The position numbers and the translations under genes were made by a program. A stretch of DNA of 64,000 bases, taken from Omphiscola glabra. Taxonomy: Eukaryota > Mollusca > Gastropoda > Lymnaeidae. The DNA lies in NCBI GenBank assembly GCA_964017045.1, contig OZ024794.1, positions 7,972,329 through 8,036,328 on the forward strand. The letters are read 5' to 3'. Positions 24,378 to 36,005 of the stretch are shown one piece after another. How positions within the stretch are numbered: the stretch's first letter is position 1; each line of letters starts with the position of its first letter. The notes beneath the pieces are model-generated. The model saw nothing but the letters and a program-made list of their open reading frames with translations, was not told the DNA's origin and searched no databases.

Positions 24378-24908
24378 TAGTGGCGTAGCTGGGCTTGGGG
24401 TCGATAAACGCGTTTGGTCACCCCCAACTTCCCCCGAAGACTTCCACGATGTGTTTCTTCTTGTTAAACAAGTTCAGAGTATTATAAGGTAAGAAGAAAA
24501 ATAAAATATTTGAAAGTCAGGCGGTAAGTGTATTTAAAAACTGAAACATGTACTTAGAATCGCCCGACAACAGCGTTTTTGGTACCAAGGGAAAGCTTTA
24601 TTTCTCAGAATTTAGACAATTATAGCTTCCTGTCACTTACGATAGATACCGTACAATTCAACCGGTCAAACGAGGTTTTTCTGAAATAATTATAGACTTA
24701 CCTCAACCTTCAATTTGTTAACAAAGCACGCATTTGATTGGTTACATATGTGGACATTTGACGTGTGTCGGGTCATCCTGTTTTGAAATTCAGTTAGACC
24801 GAGCAGTGTGTGCTCTGTAAATATGCAATTTGTCAATTTGCTGTCACCCCCTGAAATGGTGTCAACTGGTGCAGCCCGCACCCCGCGCACCCCCTAGCTA
24901 CGCCACTG
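24378..24908. mobile_element. Longer (531 bp) element with TAGTGGCGTAGCTGGG / CCCCTAGCTACGCCACTG ends
   Basis: The inverted termini match the short foldbacks. The 8-bp flanks GTTGCGAG (24370-24377) and CTTGCGAG (24909-24916) agree at 7 of 8. No transposase reading frame. Its interior is unrelated to the short copies, so it is a separate non-autonomous subfamily or a foldback that captured sequence. Confidence 0.65.
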
Positions 24909-24916
24909 CTTGCGAG

Positions 24917-27032
24917 CCTTGAAAAAAAAAAAGGGGGGGGGGCAATAATTTGTATTCTTACTTAATGCAACACTTGTATGCATCTTTTGTCCAATTTTTA
25001 GCACCACACCCATTGCTCGATATTATATTTTATAAAGTATTTATAAGAAAAACTTTGTTTGTAGCAGTTGTTTGAACTATTCATTGTAATTCCTTTAAAA
25101 TTTAAAGTGAGTTGGATTTAAGCATTGTGTATAATGATATAATTATATTTTTAATCGGGAAACAAAGAGCATAACTCAACTACATGAAAACAGTGCTAAC
25201 CGAGCAATGACACCATTGGTGAGATGGGAATGCACCGCATGGCATTTCTAGGAATTTATTTTTCTGAAGCCTTTAGATATATATTTCTTTATATATAAGT
25301 CAAAAACTTTTGTTAAAAAGATTTTTTTTTTTTAAATTCATTATTCAAACTTAGAATATTATTCCTAAAGTTTGCTCGAAAGTAATGAATTTAAATTAAA
25401 AAAAAAAATATTTTAAAAATAAAAAATGAAATATAAAAAATACACACAATTTTTTAAATTAACGTTTAAAATTGCAAATTTAAAACATACATTGCGTCCA
25501 TTCATTCAGGATCTAAGATGACTTTGTTAAAAAAAAATGAAATCTGTATATAATGTATTTAGGCAAAACATCTCTTCACCGACATCTCTCAGCTTGGAAA
25601 ACAAATTTCAAGTTGTTTTTTCAACATACTCTAATTTTTAGAGAAAAACTCTAAAAAAATATTTGTAAAACACCTCGTACAAAACAATCATTAAAAAAAC
25701 AACATTATCAGACCGTAAAGCCCCCGAAAGGCCCTCGTTTGGAGTGTGAAATGCAATTAAAATTTGCATACATATTCCTCGTGGACGCGAAGGACGTCAC
25801 CGGGGTGAGCAGAGGACGCCCAACAATTCCCCATTAACTGGCAAATTGAGACATCCTCAATCCGCAGTGGTCTCCCCCACATCGATGATGACAGATTCCG
25901 GCGAAGACACGCGAAATTCAGTTTTGCACATCAACTGCGTGCACGCCAGAATTGTGCGTAAATCTTGTATCTGTCATTCGGAGGCCTCTAGCCCGCGAAA
26001 TAAGCTGACAAAGACGAACGGTGGGTTTTTGTGAATGATTGTTGGAATCAACGAAACTAGAGTCAGCGACATGAACACATCTGGGGCACCTCGAGGCTAT
26101 TGATGAGCACGGCTCTTCTTAAACGCTTCCTACATCGTCATTGTTATTTGCTGACACTATTATAAATATACGAACATTTCAGCCCCGTTATATAGTTATT
26201 TGCTCTTTAAAAAAGTAATAGGCATCAATGAAAAATATAAGCCCATAGGAAAAAAGGGCGTGGCCCGCTGTGAAAAACTCGTGATAGAAATCCCATAAAT
26301 TAGATTTAACTAGAGGTAAAGTCTGGTTTAATTTGCTAAAAATCTTTATAGGACAAACATAACTAAGCAAATTGTGTTCATTTATGAAAAAAAAACAACT
26401 ATGTTTTTGGCTAAGATATATAATATTTATTTTTCTTCCCAACTCACCTCTATTTTTGGTTTTCTTATCATAAACAAAAATATTTCTTTTTGCTTCGTCC
26501 ATGGTTTTATTAGGTATAAACTAATTTGCATTACCGCTATTGTATTCGCCATGACAAAGACAGGCTCTTCCGTGATCAAAATTGGTTTTTAGAATCCGTG
26601 CTTTTTCTGGCGCCCTCCTACGCACGGGTTAAAGCTGGCAGCCTGGTCGGTTGGGATATCATGCATTGAACGCGTTGGATTTGATACTCTGAGGCGTTGC
26701 TTGCAAATCTAAACATGACAAAGCAAGCTAACAAAATGACATATTGATTGATTGTATACATCTATAGCGCTGGTATCCATGATACATATCCACGGAACTA
26801 TAAAGGCGTGTTGATCGTGCTATATGTAGCACGTCATGGTGTGCATCTCTTGCTCGTCAACGACAATGCGGTATAAAAATGGGTCGCTTCATCAACCAGT
26901 AAAAATATGGTAGTAAATTTTCACAGGTATTTTAATGACTATTTTACACGTGTGAAATTTTTTCAGGCTTAAAAAAAACCAAATAAATACCAACCCACTT
27001 TTCATATGAACTGTCTAGTTGAATAATTGTCC
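24917..27032. other. Intronic; AT-rich block then a possible conserved noncoding block
   Basis: 24917-25700 is very AT-rich. 25715-26110 shifts to balanced, complex sequence (GGACGCGAAGGACGTCACCG, CATCGATGATGACAGATTCC, GAATTGTGCGTAAATCTTG) with no exon signature. Confidence 0.4.
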
Positions 27033-27578
27033 ATGCTAGGAGAAGATGGGAAGAAAAAGCCAGGAGAAGATGGGAAGAGAAAGCCAGGAGAAGATGGGAA
27101 GAGAAAGCCAGGAGAAGATGGGAAGAAAAAGCCAGGAGAAGATGGGAAGAGAAAGCCAGGAGAAGATGGGAAGAAAAAGCCAGGAGAAGATGGGAAGAAA
27201 AAGCCAGGAGAAGATGGGAAGAGAAAGCCAGGAGAAGATGGGAAGAAAAAGCCAGGAGAAGATGGGAAGAAAAAGCCAGGAGAAGATGGGAAGAGAAAGC
27301 CAGGAGAAGATGGGAAGAGAAAGCCAGGAGAAGATGGGAAGAGAAAGCCAGGAGAAGATGGGAAGAGAAAGCCAGGAGAAGATGGGAAGAGAAAGCCAGG
27401 AGAAGATGGGAAGAGAAAGCCAGGAGAAGATGGGAAGAGAAAGCCAGGAGAAGATGGGAAGAGAAAGCCAGGAGAAGATGGGAAGAGAAAGCCAGGAGAA
27501 GATGGGAAGAGAAAGCCAGGAGAAGATGGGAAGAGAAAGCCAGGAGAAGATGGGAAGAGAAAGCCAGGAGAAGATATG
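27033..27578. repeat. 24-bp minisatellite (GGAGAAGATGGGAAGAGAAA + GCCA), extremely uniform
   Basis: About 22.5 copies. The only common variant is A or G at one position (AAGAAAAAG versus AAGAGAAAG). The A variant occurs only in the first half and the second half is all G. Open in several frames on both strands (GEDGKRKP repeat), with no other sign of a gene. Confidence 0.97.
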
Positions 27579-28344
27579 AAGAGAACAAACAATATACTAC
27601 GTAAAATATGTTACTTCAATTTGTTACTTGCAATATGTTAGGCAATATATTTAGTTACAAACCGTTTTTTTTGCCCCCACAATATGTCACACACACTATG
27701 TCAATCAGTGGAAAAAATATATTTGCAAATCAATTCAAATCTGTTTCTAAATCAGGGACAAAATGTTTTACATTTGTTTAGAACTTCCAAATGTGGATAA
27801 TTCAAATGAATACGATTCAACCTTCTCCGTGGGAGATCTCATTGGAACTGATATATTGCCGCACCTTTTCTCGGACACTTTCATTGATGGATGAACGAAT
27901 GGACAAGTGGAATGCCACGCCAAATAGCTGGCTGACCCTATAAATGCCAAAAATTGCACGGCGGGGTGCGCATAAATACCATGAAGACACCACGTCTCGC
28001 GTCGTTCATTAGGAGCTCCATTACCCGGGCTGAGAATGTTATCCAGGGGTCGACGTGAATGTGAGCCTTAAAGCTGTGCTCATTCCCTCACTTGGTTTCT
28101 GGGGCTGGCAGTAGCAATAATCTAATGAGATTGGTACCCATGGTCGTAGATACCACTCATACTGGATGGGTACTGCTAGTAGATCAGCGACCCCAAAATG
28201 GAGGAAAGTGGAATGAGATTCATAGACTGCGTTATGTACATTTATATTTAAGAATATTTCCGGAACTAACTCTGTAACAATTGGATTATCTCATCTGTAA
28301 CATATACCCGTAATATAAATGTATCATTTCGTATATCTCTAGAT
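27579..28344. other. Intronic; possible conserved noncoding block
   Basis: 27820-28080 is complex, non-repetitive sequence (TGGGAGATCTCATTGGAACT, GGGTGCGCATAAATACCATG, CGTCGTTCATTAGGAGCTCC) between arrays. No splice-bounded frame. Confidence 0.4.
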
Positions 28345-28380
28345 CAGCGGTTTTCAACCTGTGGGTCGCGACCCCTTTGG
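28345..28380 (+). mobile_element. SPIN-like 5' end fragment
   Basis: Only the first 36 bp remain: CAGCGGTTTTCAACCTGTGG followed by GTCGCGACCCCTTTGG. The sequence after it is unrelated. Confidence 0.7.
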
Positions 28381-28682
28381 ACTAATTTATTAGCAAGTAG
28401 CAGATAGTTTTGTAGAATTTTTTTTGCCTGCATATTCTTTTTCATTTTTTGAAGTTGTATTTCCTGCTTTTTAATAATTTAAATATCAGTGACCTGAAAT
28501 TTGTTGTTGAAAGAAACATTTTATTGTCATATTGTACTTTAGGTCCCATGACACAAGGCCATTCGATTGAGGCCCATTAAACAAAGATTTAACATTTAGC
28601 CTGACATTTCTTTGATACAGGAAATATGACACAGGAACCTTGAAAAGCTACCGAGGGCACCATGATATTATACTAAATGATA

Positions 28683-29911
28683 TTGAGACGAGATCACAAT
28701 GAGATGAGATCACAATGAATGAGACGAGATCACAATGAGACGAGATCACAATGAGATGAGATCAAAATGAGATGAGATCACAATGAGATGAGATCAAAAT
28801 TAGATGAGATCACAATGAGATGAGCTCACAATGAGACGAGATCACAATGAGATGAGATCACAATGAGATGAGATCACAATTTGACGAGATCACAATGAGA
28901 TGAGATCACAATGAGATGAGATCACAATGAGATGAGCTCACAATTTGACGAGATCACAATGAGATGAGATCACAATGAGATGAGATCACAATGAGATGAG
29001 CTCACAATTTGACGAGATCACAATGAGATGAGATCACAATGAGATGAGATCACAATGAGATGAGATCACAATGAGATGAGCTCACAATGAGACGAGATCA
29101 CAATGAGATGAGATCACAATGAGATGAGATCACAATTTGACGAGATCACAATGAGATGAGATCACAATTTGACGAGATCACAATGAGATGAGATCACAAT
29201 GAGATGAGATCACAATGAGACGAGATCACAATGAGATGAGCTCACAATGAGATGAGAACACAATTTGACGAGATCACAATGAGATGAGCTCACAATGAGA
29301 CGAGATCACAATGAGACGAGATCACAATTTGACGAGATCACAATGAGACGAGATCACAATTTGACGAGATCACAATGAGATGAGCTCACAATTTGACGAG
29401 ATCACAATTTGACGAGATCACAATGAGACGAGATCACAATTTGACGAGATCACAATGAGACGAGATCACAATTTGACGAGATCACAATGAGACGAGATCA
29501 CAATGAGATGAGATCACAATGAGATGAGATCACAATTTGACGAGATCACAATGAGATGAGATCACAATTTGACGAGATCACAATGAGATGAGATCACAAT
29601 GAGATGAGATCACAATGAGACGAGATCACAATGAGATGAGCTCACAATGAGATGAGAACATAATTTGACGAGATCACAATGAGATGAGCTCACAATGAGA
29701 CGAGATCACAATGAGACGAGATCACAATTTGACGAGATCACAATGAGACGAGATCACAATGAGATGAGATCACAATGAGATGAGCTCACAATGAGACGAG
29801 ATCACAATGAGACGAGATCACAATGAGATGAGGTCACAATGAGACGAGATCACAATGAGACGAGATCACAATGAGACGGGATCACAATGAGATGAGGTCA
29901 CAATGAGATGA
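28683..29911. repeat. 16-bp minisatellite (AGATGAGATCACAATG)
   Basis: About 76 units. Variants GACGAGATC, GATGAGCTC and TTTGACGAG occur in repeated multi-unit orders (for example 29100-29330 resembles 29500-29740). Confidence 0.95.
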
Positions 29912-30912
29912 TACTAAGATAAACATGAGGTATTAAAGGTAAATATGGGATGATAGCTAGGGTTGCCTAAGAGGATATTCAGGATATTCTGAGACAACAT
30001 GGCGTAATACCAAGGGCACCATGGATTGATACAAAGAGCACAATGTCTTGGTTACCAATGGCACCACGAGGTCATAGATACTAATAACACACCATAATGA
30101 GTTTTCAATGATTGGCCTGTAATGTTGCGGCCACAATATTTAAACATCATCTGTCAATTTTCCATTTGCCATAGAAATGGTTGACACGAGCATGAGATCC
30201 TATCGACAACCACACCCCTCCCCTCCACCCTTTGTATGAGTCACTGGAACAGATTAATCATCAGATTGTCGAGCTCTACTCTAAACTTGACGGACAATGG
30301 TCGTGGCCAACTGCCCAGATAATGTGCCGCGATTATTCAAGCTGTGACACACAAAGCTGTACGTGACATAAATTTGTGACACACAAAGATGAACGTGACA
30401 TAAATGAGCATGCATGCGTATGAGCACCAAGAGAACTCGCACAAGGGGGAAGACCACTCTCCGAAACGGGCCTTGACGTCTGATCTTGAAGAAGGCGGTA
30501 TTGATGGCTTCTGTCTCTGCCTTGACACTCGCGTCCCTGTAAACACCGCTTATAGATCAGGGTTTGACCTCTTCTCGGGGGGCAGAAAAGGAAACGCTTT
30601 TTGATCAACGGGAGCTAATATTTCAAAGTGGACATAAGAAAGCGGGTCAAATAAATGAGGATCCCCCCCCCCCAAAAACCACCACAAAAACAACAGCAAC
30701 AGGGCGCAGTGCAGTAATCATGGCAACGGTGGTGCAGTGTGGCAAAGTCGAACATGTTTTGATATAAGATAGAATTGTAAGATACTTTGTTGACCCCATC
30801 AGGCCATTTACACGTATGAGAAGTATAAGTCTATATAAGATTTTGTATTATATGGATGCTCTATGAATTTTTAACCCGTTTGGACAGAGATGATAAGGCC
30901 ATGGCTACAATT
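29912..30912. other. Intronic, no gene recognised
   Basis: 29930-30110 has irregular ACATGG/ACCAAGGGCACCATG words. 30400-30620 is complex sequence with open frames but no recognised product. Confidence 0.45.
30333..30405. repeat. Short tandem duplication
   Basis: GTGACACACAAAG..GWACGTGACATAAAT occurs twice. Confidence 0.8.
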
Positions 30913-31123
30913 AAGTGGTTCTCAAACTTTTTTACACGTAAACCCCGGGGGTACGCAAATATTTTGTTGATAATTGTGAAAAAAGCAAAAAAAAATTATT
31001 ATTTTTTGCACCCGTTTAATGACAAGAAGATGTTTTGGAATATGGGGGAAGAGGGGGGGGGGTACTCATAAATGAAATATCTAATCAAGGGGTACAGGAG
31101 ACACAAACAGTTGAGCACCGCTG
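30913..31123. mobile_element. hAT-like relic with AGTGGTTCTCAAACTTTTTT ends
   Basis: Left end AAGTGGTTCTCAAACTTTTT, right end CAGTTGAGCACCGCTG, giving imperfect inverted termini of the common hAT type. Interior CCCCGGGGGTACGC and GGGGTACAGG. The flanks do not match. The terminal GTTGAGCACCGCTG is repeated once more at about 31152-31166. Confidence 0.5.
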
Positions 31124-31975
31124 TAAAGAAGACAGAGCCAGTTTCCAAAAGTTGAGCACCGCTGAAGAGATGACAGAGCTAGCTTCCAGAGAGACGGAGC
31201 CGTGAACGCGTCTATCACCTTGGTTTGGACATGAAACTCTTTCTATGCATTCTTCCAAGCAAACCCTGAGCCCCGCAATGAGTTTTTTAAACTATTCAAG
31301 TAAAAACGAGAATGACAATGTTAACATAAATAAAGGAAACTGAGGCACTGGGCAAGTTATTTGAGTGTGAAGAGATTTTTTAAAATTTGGTTTGAGGCCG
31401 AGGAGAGGGGGGATTGCATAAAGAGCGTTTTAATAAAATGCCAAAGATACTATGGCCACATTTAAAAAAAATATATATAAATGGAATTCGTGTATTATTT
31501 TTTTTTTTAAACAAAGAAAGCAAAAATAAATGTTAAGGTTTATAAATTTATATTTATAGACTTTATTAAAATTTATAGTTTAATTAATATATAATTGTAT
31601 CTAACTTTGTCCCCCCCCCCCCAACTTGCAGCCCTCTTTTCAGTAATAAACGAACAGAGAGCTAGAACCGTGTCTCCAAGTTATAAATAAACATAGAACT
31701 AGGACAGTGTATCCCAGTAGTGGTATGAACTGAGAGCCAGCAGCAAATATGCAATATATAAAAAGTTATCCTTTGTGCCATATGGACATGTAGATTCAGT
31801 TGATGAGTTATCGATCTTTTCACCAGTTATCCTCCCAAAGCGGCTACCAGTGAAAGATCAAAGTGTACAATATCAGATGTTCTAAGACATACCGAAGTTA
31901 CATAAATCAACTCATGTCTGGTGACGGTCATATTGCAATAGAAAAATAATAATCCACTTTGGCTTTCCCCAAAAA
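31124..31975. other. Intronic, no gene recognised
   Basis: Contains an echo of the preceding element's end (31152-31166), AT-rich DNA and a C tract at 31611-31622. Confidence 0.5.
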
Positions 31976-32053
31976 CAAAAAAGAAGTATAAGTATCAGAT
32001 CACAGAGTCAGTTTTTTTTTACTGTGATTTGATACTTATAATACTTCTTTTTG
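31976..32053. repeat. Near-perfect inverted repeat beside the hammerhead-like relic
   Basis: The left arm 31976-32005 (AAAAGAAGTATAAGTATCAG...CACAG) pairs with the right arm 32022-32053 (CTGTGATTTGATACTTATAA...CTTTTT) with one mismatch and a three-base bulge. The loop is a T run. It directly precedes the element at 32051, so the two may be one inverted terminal structure. Confidence 0.7.
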
Positions 32054-32147
32054 TCTTGTTTTCTTATGAAGGCTATAAGCCGAAACGTACAAATCTTTTG
32101 TCCTGTCTATGAATTCAAGTTTAGCATACCTTGTTCTTATATTTCAT
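32051..32147 (+). mobile_element. Relic homologous to the hammerhead-like Penelope terminal region
   Basis: CTTATGA (32063-32069) stands where CTGATGA is expected, followed by AGGCTATAAGCC, a good hairpin, and GAAACGTAC. The downstream CAAATCTTTTGTCCTGTCT and ATTCAAGTTTAGCATACC are shared with 51689-51786. The G-to-T change in the core should inactivate any ribozyme. Confidence 0.5.
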
Positions 32148-32162
32148 TTATAAAAATCAGTC

Positions 32163-32310
32163 TCATAACCTATTCTATAACGATACTATAACACCAGTCT
32201 TATAACATATTCTATAAACTAACTATAACTATAACATGATTCCCAAGACATATTCTATAAAGATACAATAACATCAGTCCCATAACATATTCTATAATGA
32301 TACTATAGTG
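32163..32310. repeat. Degenerate TAACATATTCTATAA repeat
   Basis: Four copies of CATAACMTATTCTATAA followed by GATACTATAACA at irregular 40-60-bp spacing. Confidence 0.75.
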
Positions 32311-33849
32311 GATTTCGACAAACGATAGGTTTCCATCTTTCCATTTCTTTGACAGTTTTAAAAAAATGTTTTATCAGCATTTCAAGGAAATTATTTGCTA
32401 CACAAAGAATATGTTCGAATCTAAACAATCAAGTTTTAAATTGGGTACTGGGCATGTGCATCACATCTCTAGTGAAATACCTGGACTTGTGCATCACAGC
32501 TCTGGTGAAATGCAATTTTGAAGTCCGATCACCCAACCGGTCCATCAACCGGTCCACCATGTTATTCCGTATTTACGAGGCTTGTAAAATGGGGCTACCG
32601 CACGTGCTCCGACGTACATCACGAGCCCCGCCCATTTCATGTCCAGTTTGGTGGCAAGTTTTGTTCGACCGATAAGGTTGGGGAAATTTCAATGTTACAT
32701 TTTCGATCACCGGTTTATTTCCATTAGGGTCATCTGAAGCCATTGCTCCTAGAAATACAAAATGGTCGTCCCAACTAAGTGGCCCTAAACATACAATATA
32801 ATCGTCTGACGTCAGTGGTCCCAGATATGCGTGGTCGGCTGAGCTCTTGGGAAAGGTCGGGGGTCTCACAGGAATTTAAGAAGTAATTTATTTTTTATTA
32901 ACATATTAATCTTAAGTAAAATCTTTAAACATTTAGACCAAAGGGCATTGGAGATAGGTGACATCACATTATTCAAACAGGTCATCTAGTAGTCATTCTG
33001 CATTGTGCTAGAAAGGAGGCTGCAGAATCGTAGCAGGAGTTTAACTACGGATTATTGAACGCAGTCAATTTATTCTTACAGTTAACTATAAATCTCATTA
33101 TTGATGGGTATGAGAGATAAGTAGATAAATTAAAAACTACTGAGATTCACTTCATGTCATTGAAGCAAATGTGTACACTGAAGCAAATGTGTATTCTGAA
33201 GTGGCCGAGAAAATGCTTGGGCTATTTATAACGGTATTTCTATTATTCTAGGGCAAGATTTTACAAGGTCGTGGTGAAAATTAGCTCACTTGATATCTCT
33301 TATATATATTTTTCTTCTGGTGTGTCCTGCTTCCTTTTCGAAACCACCCCCCCCCCCCTTTTTCAACTCCACGTGTTTTATATTATTATTACTGAGTGAA
33401 AAAAGGGGTGCCATGCGTGACATGTGACCAGAGGTAAAAAAAAAATATTTTGTGGGGGGAGGTGGGGGGACTGTCTGTAGGCCTATTATTTAAAAGCTGG
33501 CAGGTATGGTGTAGAACGGTCTGCATGTCTATTGTTTAAATGCCAATATATCATTTTTGGAAAATGAGAAGTCAAGTACTTTATTTTTGTAACTCTTGGA
33601 CCCATCAGGTATTTTCTCAATAAATTCCCGGACCCTGTGTATAAAACTGAACTCGGTTAGTATGAACATAATACATACAATCGCAACTAAAATGCTAAAT
33701 GCCGGATCTCGATAATAGATACAAGAGTAGAATTTAGATTTTACCAATTCCACTAAGTTAAGGTGAGGGCACAGGGGTGATAATATCTGTGCCAAGATGA
33801 TACATGCAATTAACTAATTATAAAATTGTTGGACTGCGATAAAGCTTTA
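32311..33849. other. Intronic, no gene recognised
   Basis: 32400-32880 has open frames on both strands without a known domain. A C tract lies at 33346-33358. Confidence 0.45.
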
Positions 33850-33910
33850 ATATAGATCAAATAGACACGAACAATCTGTGTCGATAGACACGAACAATCT
33901 GTGTCGATAT
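33850..33910. repeat. Tandem copy of a short hairpin word
   Basis: ATAGACACGAACAATCTGTG plus TCG appears twice in a row. Each copy has GACAC and GTGTC arms. It lies about 50 bp from the hammerhead-like core. Confidence 0.75.
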
Positions 33911-33956
33911 AACAATTATATATTAAGCTTTAATAATAATTTTACATTACAAATAA

Positions 33957-33988
33957 GTAGACGTTTCGGCACTTGCCTTCATCAGTAC
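33957..33988 (-). ncRNA. Hammerhead-ribozyme-like core of Penelope/retrozyme type
   Basis: On the minus strand: GTA, CTGATGA, then A plus a GGC/AAGT/GCC hairpin, then GAAAC, then GTC and TAC. CTGANGA and GAAA are the invariant hammerhead core, GTC is an allowed cleavage triplet, and GTA/TAC can form the inner part of helix I. Helix III would be almost absent, as known for Penelope-type and retrozyme hammerheads that act as dimers. The extra A before helix II is not canonical. Activity is unproven. Confidence 0.45.
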
Positions 33989-34772
33989 AAGACATACAAA
34001 TAAGTATTAATCAAATTTACATAATATAAATAGAGATAAATCCTACCTAAAAAATAGAAAACCAGACAGAAACAAAGTAAATAAAAAAGATACATGCAAC
34101 TTAATCTTAGTTGTTACTCACGTTGATTTCATGCGACAGGACAACGTGATTATCTAAAGTACAGGCAAACTTTTCCATATTTTCATTCCATTTTGGCTAA
34201 TACGTTAACTCTGGCTAACCAAATCTGTCTCTTCAGTTTAAGTAACAACGGACGGTCTGTTGTCCACACACGCGAGCCTTGCCAAACACGCACAATCTCA
34301 TTCTGTTTCGTTGCAGCTTTTATCATGCAAATACCGGGCAGTATCTGTCATCATGGTCAAACATCGATGAATTCCATGGCTGGCAGGGTTGGTCCGTACG
34401 ACTACAATCACGGTGCCAGTCCGTTATGCTTCAGTGCACAACTCTCTCTGTTTGACGTCGACGGGCGAATCAGGGCGATACGAATCAAAAGTGCTCGTTG
34501 GAGCATTAATGCTGGTCCTCCTATCTTTCTCTCTCTCTCCAACCAATTTTTGACTCTTAGTTGTCCGTCGCAATCTCTCTCATAAGCAGACCTGTTTACC
34601 CTCAAACTCTTAAAATCATACAATTTCATAGTAAAAAAATAAACATACAGTATCTATAATGTAGACACCTCAACATCGTACATTGTACGACTAAATCGTA
34701 CAAGTAAACAGGTCTGTATAAATAATGAAGCGTGTTATTTGAAACGTTCATTAAATGCAAACTACTTCTGAA
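33989..34772. other. Intronic, no gene recognised
   Basis: 34190-34600 is complex, balanced sequence with a 130-codon plus frame that shows no domain. It may be conserved noncoding or unidentified element sequence. Confidence 0.4.
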
Positions 34773-35577
34773 AACTTGCTGTCCCCAAGATGACATGTCT
34801 ATAAAGTAGATGTGCACAAGATGACATGTCTATAAAGTAGCTGTGCACAAGATGACATGTCTATAAAGTAGCTGTGCACAAGATGACATGTCTATAAAGT
34901 AGCTGTGCACAAGATGACATGTCTATAAAGTAGCTGTGCACAAGATGACATGTCTATAAACTAGCTGTGCACAAGATGACATGTCTATAAATTAGCTTGC
35001 ACAAGATGACATGTCTATAAACTTGCTGTCCACAAGATGACATGTCTATAAACTTGCTGTCCACAAGATGACATGTCTATAAATTAGCTGTCCCCAATAT
35101 GACATGTCTATAAACTAGCTGTGCACAAGATGACATGTCTATAAACTTGCTTTTCCCAAGATGACATTCTATAAACTAGCTGTCCCCAAGATGACATGTC
35201 TATAAACTAGCTGTGCACAAGATGACATGTCTATAAAGTAGCTGTGCACAAGATGACATGTCTATAAACTAGCTGTGCACAAGATGACATGTCTATAAAT
35301 TAGCTTGCACAAGATGACATGTCTATAAACTTGCTGTCCACAAGATGACATGTCTATAAACTTGCTGTCCACAAGATGACATGTCTATAAACTAGCTGTC
35401 CCCAATATGACATGTCTATAAACTAGCTGTGCACAAGATGACATGTCTATAAACTTGCTTTTCCCAAGATGACATTCTATAAACTAGCTGTCCCCAAGAT
35501 GACATGTCTATAAACTAGCTGTTCCCAAGATGACATGTCTATAAACTTGCTGTCCACAAGATGACATGTCTATAAAC
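34773..35577. repeat. 31-bp minisatellite (CACAAGATGACATGTCTATA) with a ~308-bp second-order repeat
   Basis: Unit CACAAGATGACATGTCTATA plus AACTAGCTGTG, 26 copies. A run of distinctive units (ATTAGCTTGC, then CCAATATGACATG, then TTTTCCCAAG with ATTCTATAAA) occurs at 34991 and again at 35299. Confidence 0.95.
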
Positions 35578-35867
35578 AAATTACAAAGTGTTAGAGCCAA
35601 AACAACTTCAGAGTAATGTCTACATTACTGGTGGATATTGCTATCCAAGTCCTCTTAATTCTCTAAGAAACTTAAGTCACTTAAGCTTTTAGAAATCCTT
35701 TATCGACAATTACTAGGAGTGAAAAAAACCCACAATTCTGACTATGGGTAAACATGTATGAATCCCAGAACAATGATTGATTTTATACTTAGAGTTGACC
35801 ATGATTTTATACTTAGAGTTGACCAAAAATTATAGAGACCTAGATTTTAATTCTTTCATTCTAATTC

Positions 35868-36005
35868 TTCTTCTATATATTAAGGGCCCACGGTCAATTT
35901 ATTGATCATTATGGCTCCTATGAATGTAGATGGGATTTGCAATGTCTCTGTGCCTGGTGTTGATGAGGATATTTCACTGGTTACAAGAGTAACTGTTTGA
36001 GGGTA
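35868..36005 (-). mobile_element. 3' UTR part of the same LINE copy
   Basis: This region shares GGGCCCACGGTCAAT, a GATCATT word, GAGGATATTTCACTGG and the flanking order with 45722-45858. It lies directly downstream of the RT tail stop on the minus strand. The element end is near 35868, before AT-rich unique sequence. Confidence 0.5.

Noticed and set aside
27027..27641. Charged GEDGKRKP repeat protein
   Set aside because: 24-bp array open in several frames on both strands; nucleotide uniformity includes third positions, so it is DNA expansion rather than protein conservation.
34193..34585. 130-codon plus-strand frame as a gene
   Set aside because: No recognisable domain, an overlapping minus frame of similar length and no splice or promoter evidence.
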